Positions 11,731 to 22,500 of a stretch of DNA of 39,811 nt are shown here, in pieces. The notes under the pieces were generated by a model. That model was not told the origin of the DNA. It did no database searches and was given only the letters and a program-made list of their open reading frames with translations. Each line of letters opens with the position of its first letter. Position 1 is the stretch's first letter. The DNA comes from Seminavis robusta (taxonomy: Eukaryota; Bacillariophyta; Bacillariophyceae; Naviculales; Naviculaceae). Made by a program: the position numbers and the translations under genes. The stretch covers positions 1 to 39,811 of the forward strand of contig CAICTM010001017.1 in NCBI GenBank assembly GCA_903772945.1, given 5' to 3'.

Positions 11731-12237
11731 GGTACAGTAGGGCTCTTTTCGAGGCCCTCCGACACAAACAAAAAGCGCATTCATGTGAAGTTGAACGGAC
11801 GACTCACCCAGATTTTCATCAGAGATCATTGGGGAGGTGAATCAGTTGTCAAGAAAACGCTAGGAGGTCTATGGTCCGCGTTTGGTGAAACTACGGACGT
11901 GTACTACAACGACGAATACGCATATTGCTTCTTATCGTTTTCCACGCATGCCAAAGCCAAGAAGGTTCTTGACGATCTAAACGATACTCAGAAGGTCGTG
12001 GCAGCTGCAAAGTCTTTGATTGAATCGCAGCAAAACGGACAGCCACAGCTAGTCGCGAAAACAATCCTGGGTCACCTGGTTGTCAATTCAACTCTTACAC
12101 GTACTGGAGCTCGAGCTTCGTGGGCATACCCCAAGAACAACAGTCATGACGATTTTGATGACAGAGAATATTATGACGACTGCCCGGACGGTGAGGACCG
12201 CTTCGTTTGGAACGAATACTGCGCCGGACGTGACTGA
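11731..12237 (+). CDS. RRM-like protein, 5' end unresolved
   Basis: This is an open plus-strand frame of 168 codons that ends at a TGA at 12235-12237. No in-frame ATG opens it: the frame runs back to a TGA at about 11725, and a GTG lies at 11785. The protein is therefore either truncated or has an upstream exon joined through the AG near 11738. The order of predicted elements fits an RNA-recognition-motif fold: a beta strand (TQIFIRD), helix (ESVVKKTLGGLWSAF), strand (TTDVYYND), strand (YAYCFLSFST) and helix (HAKAKKVLDDL). A basic or polar middle follows, then a very acidic Asp/Tyr-rich tail. Classical RNP1 and RNP2 aromatics are only loosely met, so the RRM call is an inference from pattern. 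It converges with the next gene. Confidence 0.5.
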   Translation, partial: GTVGLFSRPSDTNKKRIHVKLNGRLTQIFIRDHWGGESVVKKTLGGLWSAFGETTDVYYNDEYAYCFLSFSTHAKAKKVLDDLNDTQKVVAAAKSLIESQQNGQPQLVAKTILGHLVVNSTLTRTGARASWAYPKNNSHDDFDDREYYDDCPDGEDRFVWNEYCAGRD

Positions 12238-12521
12238 GGCAACTGTTGGGCGATAGTGGCGTTTGTGCATGGATGGAAAGAACGGCATCTGCCTCCTTGG
12301 AAGCTTAAAAAGTACGATGTGTAAACTGCTGAAGAGGAGTCCTATTTAAGACGGCCCCTTTCATAGAGCTCTACGTTTCTTAGGTTCTCTTTCTTTTCTA
12401 CAGTACCATGATATTCGGACTGCTGGCCTTGCAGCCATGGCCGTTCTGCTTTTGCTACATCACCTTCACCTACAATGATAAGACCGCCCGAATTTCATAG
12501 AAGCCCAATATTCGTCGCCTA

Positions 12522-15050
12522 CTAATGGTCGACGCTGTCAAGGAACCGATTGCACCCTTCGTCGAATGAAACCACTGGTTTGTAACCCAAATCGTGCTTT
12601 GCAGCCGAGATATCGAACGTACAAGAGAGAGAGATAACGTTCACGCTGTAGCGAGTGAACAAAGGGACAATTTTGTAACCGGCCAGCATGGCCAAGGCAG
12701 AGAAACCTTCCATCACACTTGCCACAGTGTAGGCGACAGGTCGAGGAATTCGTTTCCATGGACGTTGTAGTTTCAGTTGGTCACAGAGCTGGTGAACGAC
12801 ATCCAAGAAACGCCTGGAGTCGTCGTTTGTGATGGCGTAGACCTTGAGAGAAGCAGGCGATTTTCCGAGGCAGCACAAGCAAGCCGCCACCACGTTGTCG
12901 ACGTAGGTATAGTCACCGACACACTTGTGGCCATTGCCGACGATGCCGAGCTTTCCCGACTTGAGTCGGTCAAGCAGGAGCGGAAATAATGTGGTGTCGC
13001 CAGGTCCAAAGATAGCTCTAGGCCGCAGGATGATCGATGGCAGGTTGTATCGTTTGGATACGTCCTGTACAATATCTTCTGCCCATTTTTTGGTGGTGCT
13101 GTAGCGGTTGGCTTGTTCGCTGTCGGGTGGCAATGGGTCCGTCTCTTTCACATCCACTCGATCACCGGCATTGATCGGAATGCAAAGCGATGGAGAAGAA
13201 ATGTGAACCAACAATCCAACGCCAGAGAGTTGGCATGCCTGAGCAATGTTTTCCGTGGCCGTTGTGTTGGCCGCAATGTAGTCATCCCATCTTGTCCACA
13301 ATGAACAGAGTGCCGCACAATGGATCACGACATCATGATTTTTGACAAGATTGTATGTCTCTTCAGTGTTGCTCAGGTCGGCCACTTTGAATTGTGCTTT
13401 GACTTGAGTTTGATCGAGTGATGCCAGGAGTTGTCGCCCCTTCTCCTCGTTCCTTCCAGTTGCTGTGATTTCCGTCACCGACTTGACAGCTTCCGGCAAT
13501 GGAATAGTCTTGTCGTCCCAGCCTTGATTCAATGCTCGCACCACACGCCCTCCCAGAAATCCTGTGGCCCCTGTGACGAGGACTCGTAGCCCTTTGCTTT
13601 CGCTTCGTGCATTGTCGACGTTGAAGCCTCCTACTGTTTCCAGTGTGGTGTTTCGGGAGGACCTTTCCGAGGGCTGATCAAACGAAACAATCTCATCCTG
13701 TATTTTCTGTTTTATATACTCTGACACGGTTTGTCGGCTAGAACGGTCGATACCGGCAGCCAAGGGTCGAAGAATGTACAACTGCAACATAGCGTAGACA
13801 ACGGTGAACACAATCCTCAATACCATGGTGACGATTGGCAGAGGATCCCGACCCCACCAAACATCATCATGGGAAGTCACTGCAACTTCTAACATAGCCA
13901 TCCGCTCAGAATTGTTCTTTGCTCGGGCCAGAGCGCCCGCGACTGTCAACGTGGTCATGATGTGAGCTTCCTTGGTAGGAGAGATGATTTGCTGGTTGCC
14001 ATTCTCGACGCTACCGAGATAGGTCGCTTTCATTTGTGCCGCAATAGCCGCGGAAAATCGTGGTGCCAAGAATGCGAGGCCATTCGTCACTCTTGGATTA
14101 CATTCCAAACCAGCCAGTTCTCCGTTGAACCTTTGAATCACGTCAAACCCAAAGTGCCCTGTGAGCTGGAGTTTGCTGGCCACAGTCTGAACATACTCCA
14201 ATGATTTCTTCCAAACGGCAGGTGGAGCCAGGTCTCGAATAGGGGAGAACCCAAGCGTTCCGGCAAAGCGAGGCTTGTAGCAGACATGCGCCACCACTTT
14301 GCCATTGAGACACAGGGACAATGTGCAGTACTCGTGTCCTTCCACAAACTCTTGCGCGACATAAGGAACAGTGAGGGGATTGTCGTTCCGTTCACTACTT
14401 TCCTCCATGGCAATTGGATATTGTCGCAATAGCTCTTGAGTGGAAAGACATTCAAAGTCCTCTCGGCGGATCATGTGATTTCCAATGCTTCCATGGCTCG
14501 CCAGTGGTTTGAGCACAACCTTAGTAGCAGCCTTGTTCTTTGCAAAGCAGTCTCCAACAGCTTTAACCAGGTCTTTCTGATTATGAACAAGTGAAGTCTG
14601 AGGGATTTTGTCCTCGCCAAATAAATTGGCCACGCATTTCTGGAACTGAAATTTGTCATTGAGCTGCATCAACGTTTCGTGGGCGGATACCCAAATTCTT
14701 GTGTTGGTCGGAGATGCCTCGAGGATTTGCTTCTTTACTTTTGGCAGCGACAGAAACAATGTTTCCTCAATGACTGGGATGATTACTAGATTGTCGCGTT
14801 TGCTTCGAGCAATCTCACAAATCGCATCGGTCCAGCCTTCCAAATCTCTGTCGGGTCGAGGGACCGTGACCACCTTATCCACAAATCGATTGGCAGCAGC
14901 AACATCCTTCCAACCAACGGTTGTTGCCAGCGTAACTTTGACATTGTTTTTCTTCGTATCCTCTTGTTCGGATCCCAGAATCCGCAACAGTGGAAGTGTG
15001 TACACACCACGGCCAATCACCAGAATTTCTTGTGTCGGTATGTTTGTCAT
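12522..15050 (-). CDS. ATP-grasp / OleD-like NAD(P)-dependent reductase fusion (842 aa)
   Basis: This is a single-exon gene with two enzyme parts. Residues 1 to about 350 form an ATP-grasp unit: a pre-ATP-grasp Rossmann region (EILVIGRGVYTLPLLRILG), an ATP-binding middle (VVLKPLASHGSIG, YVAQEFVEGHEY) and the metal-binding end (GFDVIQRFNGELAGLECNPR, about 300-319). A hydrophobic stretch at about 400-425 could anchor it to a membrane. Residues about 488-842 are an extended short-chain dehydrogenase of the 3-beta-HSD/OleD type: VLVTGATGFLGG binds the dinucleotide, YSTTKK (649-654) is the catalytic YxxxK, and LRPRAIFGPGD follows. OleD reduces 2-alkyl-3-oxo fatty acids; plant and fungal sterol decarboxylases are related, so a sterol role is the main alternative. 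ATP-grasp enzymes usually join a carboxylate to an amine or thiol. It lies about 1.1 kb downstream of, and on the same strand as, the OleC-like gene. Confidence 0.85.
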   Translation of the reverse strand: MTNIPTQEILVIGRGVYTLPLLRILGSEQEDTKKNNVKVTLATTVGWKDVAAANRFVDKVVTVPRPDRDLEGWTDAICEIARSKRDNLVIIPVIEETLFLSLPKVKKQILEASPTNTRIWVSAHETLMQLNDKFQFQKCVANLFGEDKIPQTSLVHNQKDLVKAVGDCFAKNKAATKVVLKPLASHGSIGNHMIRREDFECLSTQELLRQYPIAMEESSERNDNPLTVPYVAQEFVEGHEYCTLSLCLNGKVVAHVCYKPRFAGTLGFSPIRDLAPPAVWKKSLEYVQTVASKLQLTGHFGFDVIQRFNGELAGLECNPRVTNGLAFLAPRFSAAIAAQMKATYLGSVENGNQQIISPTKEAHIMTTLTVAGALARAKNNSERMAMLEVAVTSHDDVWWGRDPLPIVTMVLRIVFTVVYAMLQLYILRPLAAGIDRSSRQTVSEYIKQKIQDEIVSFDQPSERSSRNTTLETVGGFNVDNARSESKGLRVLVTGATGFLGGRVVRALNQGWDDKTIPLPEAVKSVTEITATGRNEEKGRQLLASLDQTQVKAQFKVADLSNTEETYNLVKNHDVVIHCAALCSLWTRWDDYIAANTTATENIAQACQLSGVGLLVHISSPSLCIPINAGDRVDVKETDPLPPDSEQANRYSTTKKWAEDIVQDVSKRYNLPSIILRPRAIFGPGDTTLFPLLLDRLKSGKLGIVGNGHKCVGDYTYVDNVVAACLCCLGKSPASLKVYAITNDDSRRFLDVVHQLCDQLKLQRPWKRIPRPVAYTVASVMEGFSALAMLAGYKIVPLFTRYSVNVISLSCTFDISAAKHDLGYKPVVSFDEGCNRFLDSVDH

Positions 15051-16153
15051 TGCTCTGATTCAATACGGTAGATGGATGGATTTGGGCTTAAAAAAACTAA
15101 GCTTTCTTTTTCTTTGGAAGTCGATCCAATTTTGGTTGCCTTTCAGGTAGTTCTAATGAGATTATAAGTCTACTAGTATGCAGGGTAAACTCACTACTTA
15201 CCAACTAACTGCTGGGATTGCCTCTCTGATCATGGGTTCTGGTGGGTTACATGAATTTGCCTTGGGCTGGTGGGTATGCCGCAGCGACTGCTCGATCTCA
15301 ATGCAAAGAAGGCAATGCAAAGATACTACGGGTAGTACACTGGTTATTTTGAACCGTGGGAAGCGTTGCTCGTGGGACTGTTGGACACGGAGAGAACCGT
15401 GACCGGCACCGACATCGGGCACCTCGACGCCCCACTACTTTACTAAGTAGCTTGGTACCAGTAGCTAGATATATCGGTGGGCAGCATGAAGCCCAATCTG
15501 CAGATCCAGAAACAAGGGAACATGGCCAGCCCAAAGGCAAGACCTGCCACTTTGGCCTGGCCAAGACCTACCGGTACCATCAGTGGTCCGCAGAGTCAAT
15601 TGGAGCAAGTCAGCGCAAGAACCAATATTTTCGAGGCACTTGAGGCCAAATCTGAACGAGCGAGGTACTATCTATGCATAGCTAAAAGACAGTTAGTTCC
15701 CAAGATAATCAAGGGAACATGGCGAGCTAGACCCAAAAGCAAGACATATAAGTCCCACGAGAGAGACAGATTTCGCCTGGGTGGGTGTCGCATCGAGCAA
15801 GAATAGAATCAAACTCAATTCAGCTTGCTTTGAATCACCTTGCTAACTTGGGAGTACAAATGCTATCTACTGTATCGTCATCATGCTTGATGCGCTAGAA
15901 GCCAACTCTGCAAGAGATATCGTGTAGTGTTGCTTTGGGCCTGCCAGTATGGTATCCAATGATGCCCTGACGGCAAATGCAGCGCTTATGTACATGCTCG
16001 ATAGATTCGATTCACTGGCACAAGAGATTCGTATTGGACTACGGTGAAGCATCTTCGTAGAGCCAATTGCCGCCAGACTGTAGTAATGCAATGCTAGTTC
16101 CTTTTTCAAAATTAGTTAAACACTACATGTAGTTGTGACTGACTCTTCCTGTT
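15051..16153. other. 1.1-kb spacer between the OleC-like and OleD-like genes
   Basis: No domain-bearing ORF is visible. A plus-strand ORF (15477-15806) has no recognisable content. Two diverged copies of AAGGGAACATGGC-AGC-AAGCAAGAC-like sequence (about 15515-15545 and 15711-15745) suggest old repeat material. It should hold the terminator of the upstream gene and the promoter of the downstream gene. Confidence 0.5.
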
Positions 16154-18136
16154 CTAAACGCTATGGAATTTTTTCGAGTCTGTCTTGGCAGCCCAATCAC
16201 GGAGCATGAAACGATTGGTCTTGGAGGAGTGGCGATGATCCACAGGCCATACTTTGGGATAGACAACCACAGAGAGGTTGCTGCAGTGCTTGAGGATGGG
16301 AGCCCAAACACTTCCTTCCAATGCTGTACGAATAGCTTTGCGAGCTGCTTCGACATCTCCGTGCTTTGGGTCTTCGAATTGGACGACCAGAGTGGGCGAT
16401 ACAGTCCCATCTTTGCGAGGCACACCCACAAAGGCACATCGATGAACTGTTTTGGTTTCCAGTGCCACCATTTCCACGCCCACCGGCGGAACCTTACCCA
16501 TTTCACTGCCACAATCGACGGCTTGGGCCATGCGTCCCATAAAGTAAATATTTTGGGTGGTTGGTTCCAGGTAGCAGATATCTCCCGACCGAAAGATATA
16601 TGTGGGCACCTTGCCGGATGGCTGGGAGGCAATTTCCATGGAAGGAGAAACCGCTTCTCCCAGCACACACAATTCTCCAATTTCCACGTCCGGAAGAGAC
16701 GCCATTGCCAGCTTGGACTTGCCTCCCTTGCTTTCAAACTTTTCCTTGTCAATTGTCACGTCGAGTCCATCCACCACCGACCCCAACAGCACGCCATAAC
16801 CCTTTTCACAATATCTGTGAGCATCTTCTGCTTGGCAGATTTCGGTATCACTGGCCATGGCAATGGGCAGCACTTGTGTGGTACCATACACACGGTATAC
16901 TCCCGACTTGGAACCATCTTGGGAGGGCCGGATAAACTCCTTGGCCATGTCGCGGGCAAAACTAGCCGACGTCTCGGCGCCTCCGACAAATGCCAGTTTC
17001 AAGTCCTGTACCAAAGGTTTATTGCCTGGTTGTTGGTCTCGTTGTCGCTTGAGTTTGATCAGCCGTGTCCACAAGGCCGGTGGAGCCGAACATATTTGGG
17101 TATTGAAATGATCCCAAACGGTCAATAACATGTCGGCATCCACCGTTTTATCAGGAGCCGCGATCCCCATGGGTTGCATGACGGCCGTTCCACCGCAGAC
17201 CACATCCAGCATGACAAAGTTGACAAAGATGTGTGTGGATATCCAGGGTCCATCGCGTCTGGCACCGGAAGTGGTAGTTGTGGTGTTTTCCTGGTAGAGG
17301 TCTTTGCCCAAGTGGTTTTGCAACATTTCCGCATATCCCGCCGCTTGAAAGCAGAGCATGCGATGTGTGATTTCAATGGGTGACGGTGGGCCTGTGGTAC
17401 CACTGGAGAACATGATGGTGGCGACGGTATCGAGGGAAATTGCCTTGGCCCTGTCGGCTTTGTGCTGTTCGTATTCCTGGAGTGTGGCTGGTGTCAATTT
17501 GGGTGCTTTTTTGGTCAATACCGTGCCCTTGATCCACTTGACCTTTTTCTTGTATTTGAGTGTCATGCAAAGAGTCCGAAAGATGGTGTGCACGACGCGG
17601 TTGGCAATGACAATGTCGGGTTCCAGTCGGAGCATGGTGGCCAAAAACCCTTTTAGTCCTCCAAAATCTTCGGGTCTTCCTCCAAAGAGAAAGATGCACC
17701 CCGTGGCTTGCATGGCAATGAGCAATGCCAAGACTTGGGCTCGATTGGACGGTGCAAAGAGTAATAGAATTTTGTAGGGTCGTTGTCCCGGCTTTGGGAG
17801 TGGGATTCCAGCTTGATGCAATGCCACTCGGAAGCGGTTGACCAAAGCATAAAAATCCTCGTAGGTCACAACCGTCCATTCTTTGGGATTCCCCACGGTG
17901 TGTTTTCCCTTCAATTTTGCTTCTTTGTCCACTTGCCATTGTTTGTCTGTGATGACGAGGGCTGTGCGTTTGGGATCTTTCTTGGCCCAATATTCGATGC
18001 TGTCATACGTCAAGGTGGTCTCCAAATCAAACGGAGCGCCGCTCTTGCTGCTGGGAGAAGATGTCGTCATTGTAGGTTTTGTGGTTGCGGATTGTAGGGC
18101 TTGCTCGGGAATTTCAGTGGCAGTGGTGGTGCTCAT
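16154..18136 (-). CDS. OleC-like AMP-dependent synthetase (660 aa)
   Basis: This single-exon gene has a clear ATG at 18136. It belongs to the adenylate-forming (ANL) superfamily and within it looks most like OleC, the bacterial beta-lactone synthetase that activates 2-alkyl-3-hydroxy acids with ATP. The phosphate-binding loop is IMFSSGTTGPPSPIEITH (about 241-258). The A5-type motif is VYGTTQVLPIAMAS (about 415-428), close to the YGATE-LPIA form of OleC. The A7/A8 region is YIFRSGDICYLEP...YFMGRMAQAV. The C-terminus carries YPKVWPVDHRHSSKTNR (about 621-637), which matches the PVDxRHNAK signature remembered for OleC and replaces the usual catalytic-lysine tail of acyl-CoA synthetases. The protein is about 80-100 residues longer than bacterial OleC because of a Ser/Thr-rich N-terminus and loop insertions. 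No plastid or ER signal is obvious. An ordinary fatty-acyl-AMP ligase is the alternative. Confidence 0.85.
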   Translation of the reverse strand: MSTTTATEIPEQALQSATTKPTMTTSSPSSKSGAPFDLETTLTYDSIEYWAKKDPKRTALVITDKQWQVDKEAKLKGKHTVGNPKEWTVVTYEDFYALVNRFRVALHQAGIPLPKPGQRPYKILLLFAPSNRAQVLALLIAMQATGCIFLFGGRPEDFGGLKGFLATMLRLEPDIVIANRVVHTIFRTLCMTLKYKKKVKWIKGTVLTKKAPKLTPATLQEYEQHKADRAKAISLDTVATIMFSSGTTGPPSPIEITHRMLCFQAAGYAEMLQNHLGKDLYQENTTTTTSGARRDGPWISTHIFVNFVMLDVVCGGTAVMQPMGIAAPDKTVDADMLLTVWDHFNTQICSAPPALWTRLIKLKRQRDQQPGNKPLVQDLKLAFVGGAETSASFARDMAKEFIRPSQDGSKSGVYRVYGTTQVLPIAMASDTEICQAEDAHRYCEKGYGVLLGSVVDGLDVTIDKEKFESKGGKSKLAMASLPDVEIGELCVLGEAVSPSMEIASQPSGKVPTYIFRSGDICYLEPTTQNIYFMGRMAQAVDCGSEMGKVPPVGVEMVALETKTVHRCAFVGVPRKDGTVSPTLVVQFEDPKHGDVEAARKAIRTALEGSVWAPILKHCSNLSVVVYPKVWPVDHRHSSKTNRFMLRDWAAKTDSKKFHSV

Positions 18137-19562
18137 TCTTTTGACGTGGTTGTTTCGTGGTTATAATAGAGTAACTACTATGGGAAGCTATCCGAGATTT
18201 GATTCCTTTTTGAAATTATGGGACTATCAAACAAACCTAAGCTTGCTGGTCTCTTGAGTATGACAACGAGGATAATCGTTCCCACCATGTATGTCATATA
18301 TAGTATTCAGAAGAAGCTGTCACTGGTGTTGGTTTCCCACATCCGATTTCCAGGTCCCGTGCAATACTATTACAAGCGAAACAGATGATGATCAAGGAAC
18401 CTGTGGTGCCGTGTAATCACAAGGCTGCATGGTTGAATGGAGGATCGTGGCTTCGCTTGACATCCTTCTTCTGTGCCAACTCGGAAACACAAATAAATGT
18501 AAATCGCGTGAAAAAATTGTGAGGGAAAAGTCGACCAGAAAGATGCATCACTTTTACCTTGATTTTAAAAAGCAATATCCTCTCGAAAGCAAAAATACCG
18601 TAAGTGGTAGTAATAAAGGGATGTGATGAAGAGACAAACAGAGACTTTTGCTAGCTAGTAGCTAGGACAAACCATAAGAATGGATATTTCTACAGAAATG
18701 GTATCAAACAGGGCGCCAAATAATGGCAATATTCCAGTGATTGAGTGGTCTTTGATTGTCTGGGTTGTAAGGGGCAAAATAGGATGAGGCTGTCTCACAG
18801 AACACCTTTCTGGAAGATAGGTACCACACTCCGGGGAAGATATGCATAGATACAACCACACTCCGGTGGTACTGATTAGTTGTAGTTGTAGACCTACAGT
18901 CGTACTGCCGGCATCGGGCCCAGTAGACAGGCTTCTTGTATTCAAGGGAAATCATGTAGAATGAAAGATAAAGATGCCATGATCACAACCACCGGTATTC
19001 TGTGACAGTTCATGTCTAATTTTTAAAAAATAATTAACAAGAAGTTGCACCATGTTCTGCAATCAAGGAAACTGGATGAGTCTTGTACATGTATGATGTA
19101 TGTAGAAGTTGCAGCTGCTCAATAATTCCCTTGGAGCGGTACAAAAGACCCAGAAAAATAGACAACACTGGATACTGAATAGTACAGTAGTACCACTACG
19201 AGCTACGGGGGATCGGTGGTGGTGGTACCGGTGTGGTGGTGGCATTCCTATCCGGTGGCATTGCTCGATGCACTTGAAGCTTGAAGCTTTTTGTGAGGGT
19301 GCGCCTCAAAACCAAAACGGACCGGCAACATACAATCTTCTTCTGCAATTAATTGTACAACTAACTGTTGACATAGACGAGACGCCTGCAAACACGGGAA
19401 CTGAGATATATACCCATCAGCTATTCGATACTAGTAGGAGCGACAGCACTGACAGAAGGAATAGATCTCATCACTCATCAATACAAAACGATCCACTCGA
19501 GAAAAATTTGCCCACCATACCGATACCGTTGAAGGGACCTCTTACCAAACCATAAAATCACC
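18137..19562. other. Divergent promoter region, 1.4 kb
   Basis: This is the shared upstream region of the minus-strand OleC-like gene and the plus-strand RND/sterol-sensing gene. I see no gene in it. It includes CTAGCTAG near 18650 and a GGTGGTGGTACCGG low-complexity patch near 19215-19245. No TATA or operator motif can be named with confidence. Confidence 0.5.
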
Positions 19563-22500
19563 ATGACGAGCGATTCGGAAGCTTTTGCTACTAATATGCC
19601 TGCCTCCAAGGCTGTCATTGAAGAGGGCGCCATGGTCGCCGTTGCTGCTCAAGATGACACCCAAAACCCTGTTGGGGAGCCCGAGAATTTGGAAGAACCG
19701 CCGATGCCATCGTCCGAATCCCCAGCTATTGGCACTGGTGAGATTTCAGAGGCAAGCAATAATGAGAACAACAACTACCAAGAGGGCAATGTGGAAGAAA
19801 AGGAAGAACCTACTGCAACCAACAACAACACAATGGTAGATGAGGCAGTTGTTTCTGCCACTGTGGCAACAGATATCACTGGGGATGATTTGAAATCAGA
19901 CGAAGAACCAAAAGTTACCTCTGACACCCAAGAAAGCAATGACCTTGAAACCGTTCCATTGCCGCCGACAGGCAGAGCTGGTGAAGACGCCAATGAAAAC
20001 ACTGCAGAGGTGTACAAGGAACTAGAAACAAAATTGAGTAGTGAGGATCCTACGGTAACAAACAATACCGTGCCATCCTCCCCGGATGCTACCATTGACA
20101 GTTTGAAGCAAGAATCTGTTACCGAAGAGTACGACGACATTAATGGAACAGAAGAGCAACATAAAACTCGGCCACCCAACTGTCCCGGATGGACCAAATG
20201 GACGGACCATTTCATCCATCATCAAATTCCTCGGGCGGTGACAGCTCTATCCCTACTGGCCATTCGAAAGCCTCGGTGGACTGTCTGTATCATGGCCTTC
20301 ATGTCCTTGTTCTTGGTGGTGCTCGGAATGGCCACCAACTTTCAAGTCGTTGTGGAAGAATTCGAGGTCTTTGCCCCCTTTGGAGTGCCATCCAGAGAAC
20401 ACCGGGAATGGATCCAGGACACCTCGGGATTTCCCTCCCCCGATGTGATTTTGGCTACCTTGGTTCATAAGGATGGAGAAGACATTGTGACCATCGATGG
20501 TATTCAACGCGTCTTTGACGCCCACGAGGCTGTTGTCAATGATGCTGAAGGGTATCACGAATTCTGCGCTCAATCTACATACGTCTACAATGGCACCAAC
20601 ACTTGCCGCATCATCTCTGTCGTTCGATTCTGGAACTATAGCCGAGCCATTTTTGAAGCGACCGTGACTACCGATGAACAGTTGAACGCCATTGTCCAGC
20701 AAGAGAACTACCCCGACGGCACCCCTGTCGATATCGAAACCATTCTAGGAAACCACAAGATCATTGTCAATCCTGATGGCACCAAGACAATGACGGCCCA
20801 ATCCTTGGTAAGCGCCTTTTTGCTTCCAAACACGGAACTGGAAGAGGTTCGCGCATTCGAAACAGTGGCACTGGAAGCACTGTTCCCAGTCCAAGATGAA
20901 ATCAACGACAACCCCGAAAAGTACAACAAGTATAGCCTCGAAGTACAAAGCGAGCGGTCCTATCCGGACGAGTTTCTCAGAGCCATTGTCAAGGATTTTC
21001 CGTTGCTACCGTTTCTCTACATTATCATGGTCAGTTTCACAATGGGTATTTACTTTCGACGACATCCTGTACAATCCCGTGCGCTCTTGGGTGTGGCAGC
21101 TGCCGTGACAGTTTGTTGCTCTATCATGTCTGGCTTTGGTTTGATGTTCATTTTTGGGGTGCCGTTCACCAACTTGACCATGTTGGTCCCATTTGTCATT
21201 TTTGGGGTGGGGTAAGTCAATTGCTGCTGTCACCACTGTGTTTGTGCTGTCTACTTTCTGTGAGATATCTGACCCGTTCCTTCATGAAACCTGTCGGTGC
21301 AGCTTGGACGACACATTTATCATTACCGGGGGTTTCGCAAGGACCAACCCAGAGGATGATATCGAGGAGCGCATTCGGCAGACTCTCAAAGATGTGGGTC
21401 TCAGCATAAGCGTCACGTAAGTTTGTCAAACGAGGTTGCAAAGTTTTGAACAGGGAAGCCAAGCACTAGCTAGCCAATCAGGGATACTCACTCGACTGTG
21501 ATTCTGCTCAAACACAGGACCATAACCACGACCGTGGCCTTTGGACTTGGCAGTGTCAGCAATATTCCAGCAATCAGGTGGCTCTGTCTCTATTCAATGA
21601 CGACTATCGTCGTGGACTTCATCTACCAGATCACCTTCTTCATCGCCATTCTCGTCCTTGACGCAAAACGTATTCAACAAAATCGCAAAGACGTTTGTGT
21701 TTGGATCACTGTCGACGAGAGTGATGACCAGAAGAATGCTCCGAGCGCCTTCGACGATGAGTCACCCAAAGCCCTCCAGGAAGTACAAGCACACTCACCC
21801 GCTCCGAAACATCAACCAAGCTTTGTGGACCGTTTCATGGTCTGGTATGCCGATCGGCTTTTCCATCCCTACGTCAAGATACCTCTACTTGTCTTATTCA
21901 CAGTGCTCTTTGGGTGTTGTGCCTACAGCGCCTCCTTGCTACGACAAGAGTTTCAGGTGACAGAGTTGGTGCCGAGTGATTCCTACGTTGTCTCTTTCCT
22001 CGATGCTTTCAGTTCCTACCGTTCCCGATCACTTCCTGTTTATGCTTACTTTCGTTTTGTTGACCAGTCGGACCCGGGCATGCAAGAACAAATGGTCCAA
22101 TTCATCGAAGACCTCGGTGAGCTGGATCAAATGGCTGACCCTCCATTTTGCTGGATCCGTGATGTTTTGTCTTATACAGAGAACGAAACCATTGGAGAAA
22201 GGCTAGGACTAGACCTTCAAGCACTGACCTTCAATCAGCAAATGGATCTTCTATTGTCAAACCCCACGATTGAGGAGCTCTATGGCCAAGACATTGTCAG
22301 GGATGCCAATGGAAACATCACAGCATCTCGTTGCCGCATGTACACAGAGAACTTGAATTTGGACGTTGTGCAAGATCAAATTGATTTCCTACATGCCCAA
22401 GTTAACGTGACGACCTCTCAACCTGTGAATCAAGGCAGAGAAAATTGGGCATTCTTCAGCTACGATGACTTCTACCTCACGTGGGAGTTCTATGATTCAA

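Noticed and set aside
16163..17128. 321-codon plus-strand ORF antisense to the OleC-like gene
   Set aside because: It mirrors strongly conserved coding sequence on the other strand and shows no domain of its own; long antisense frames are common in such codon usage.
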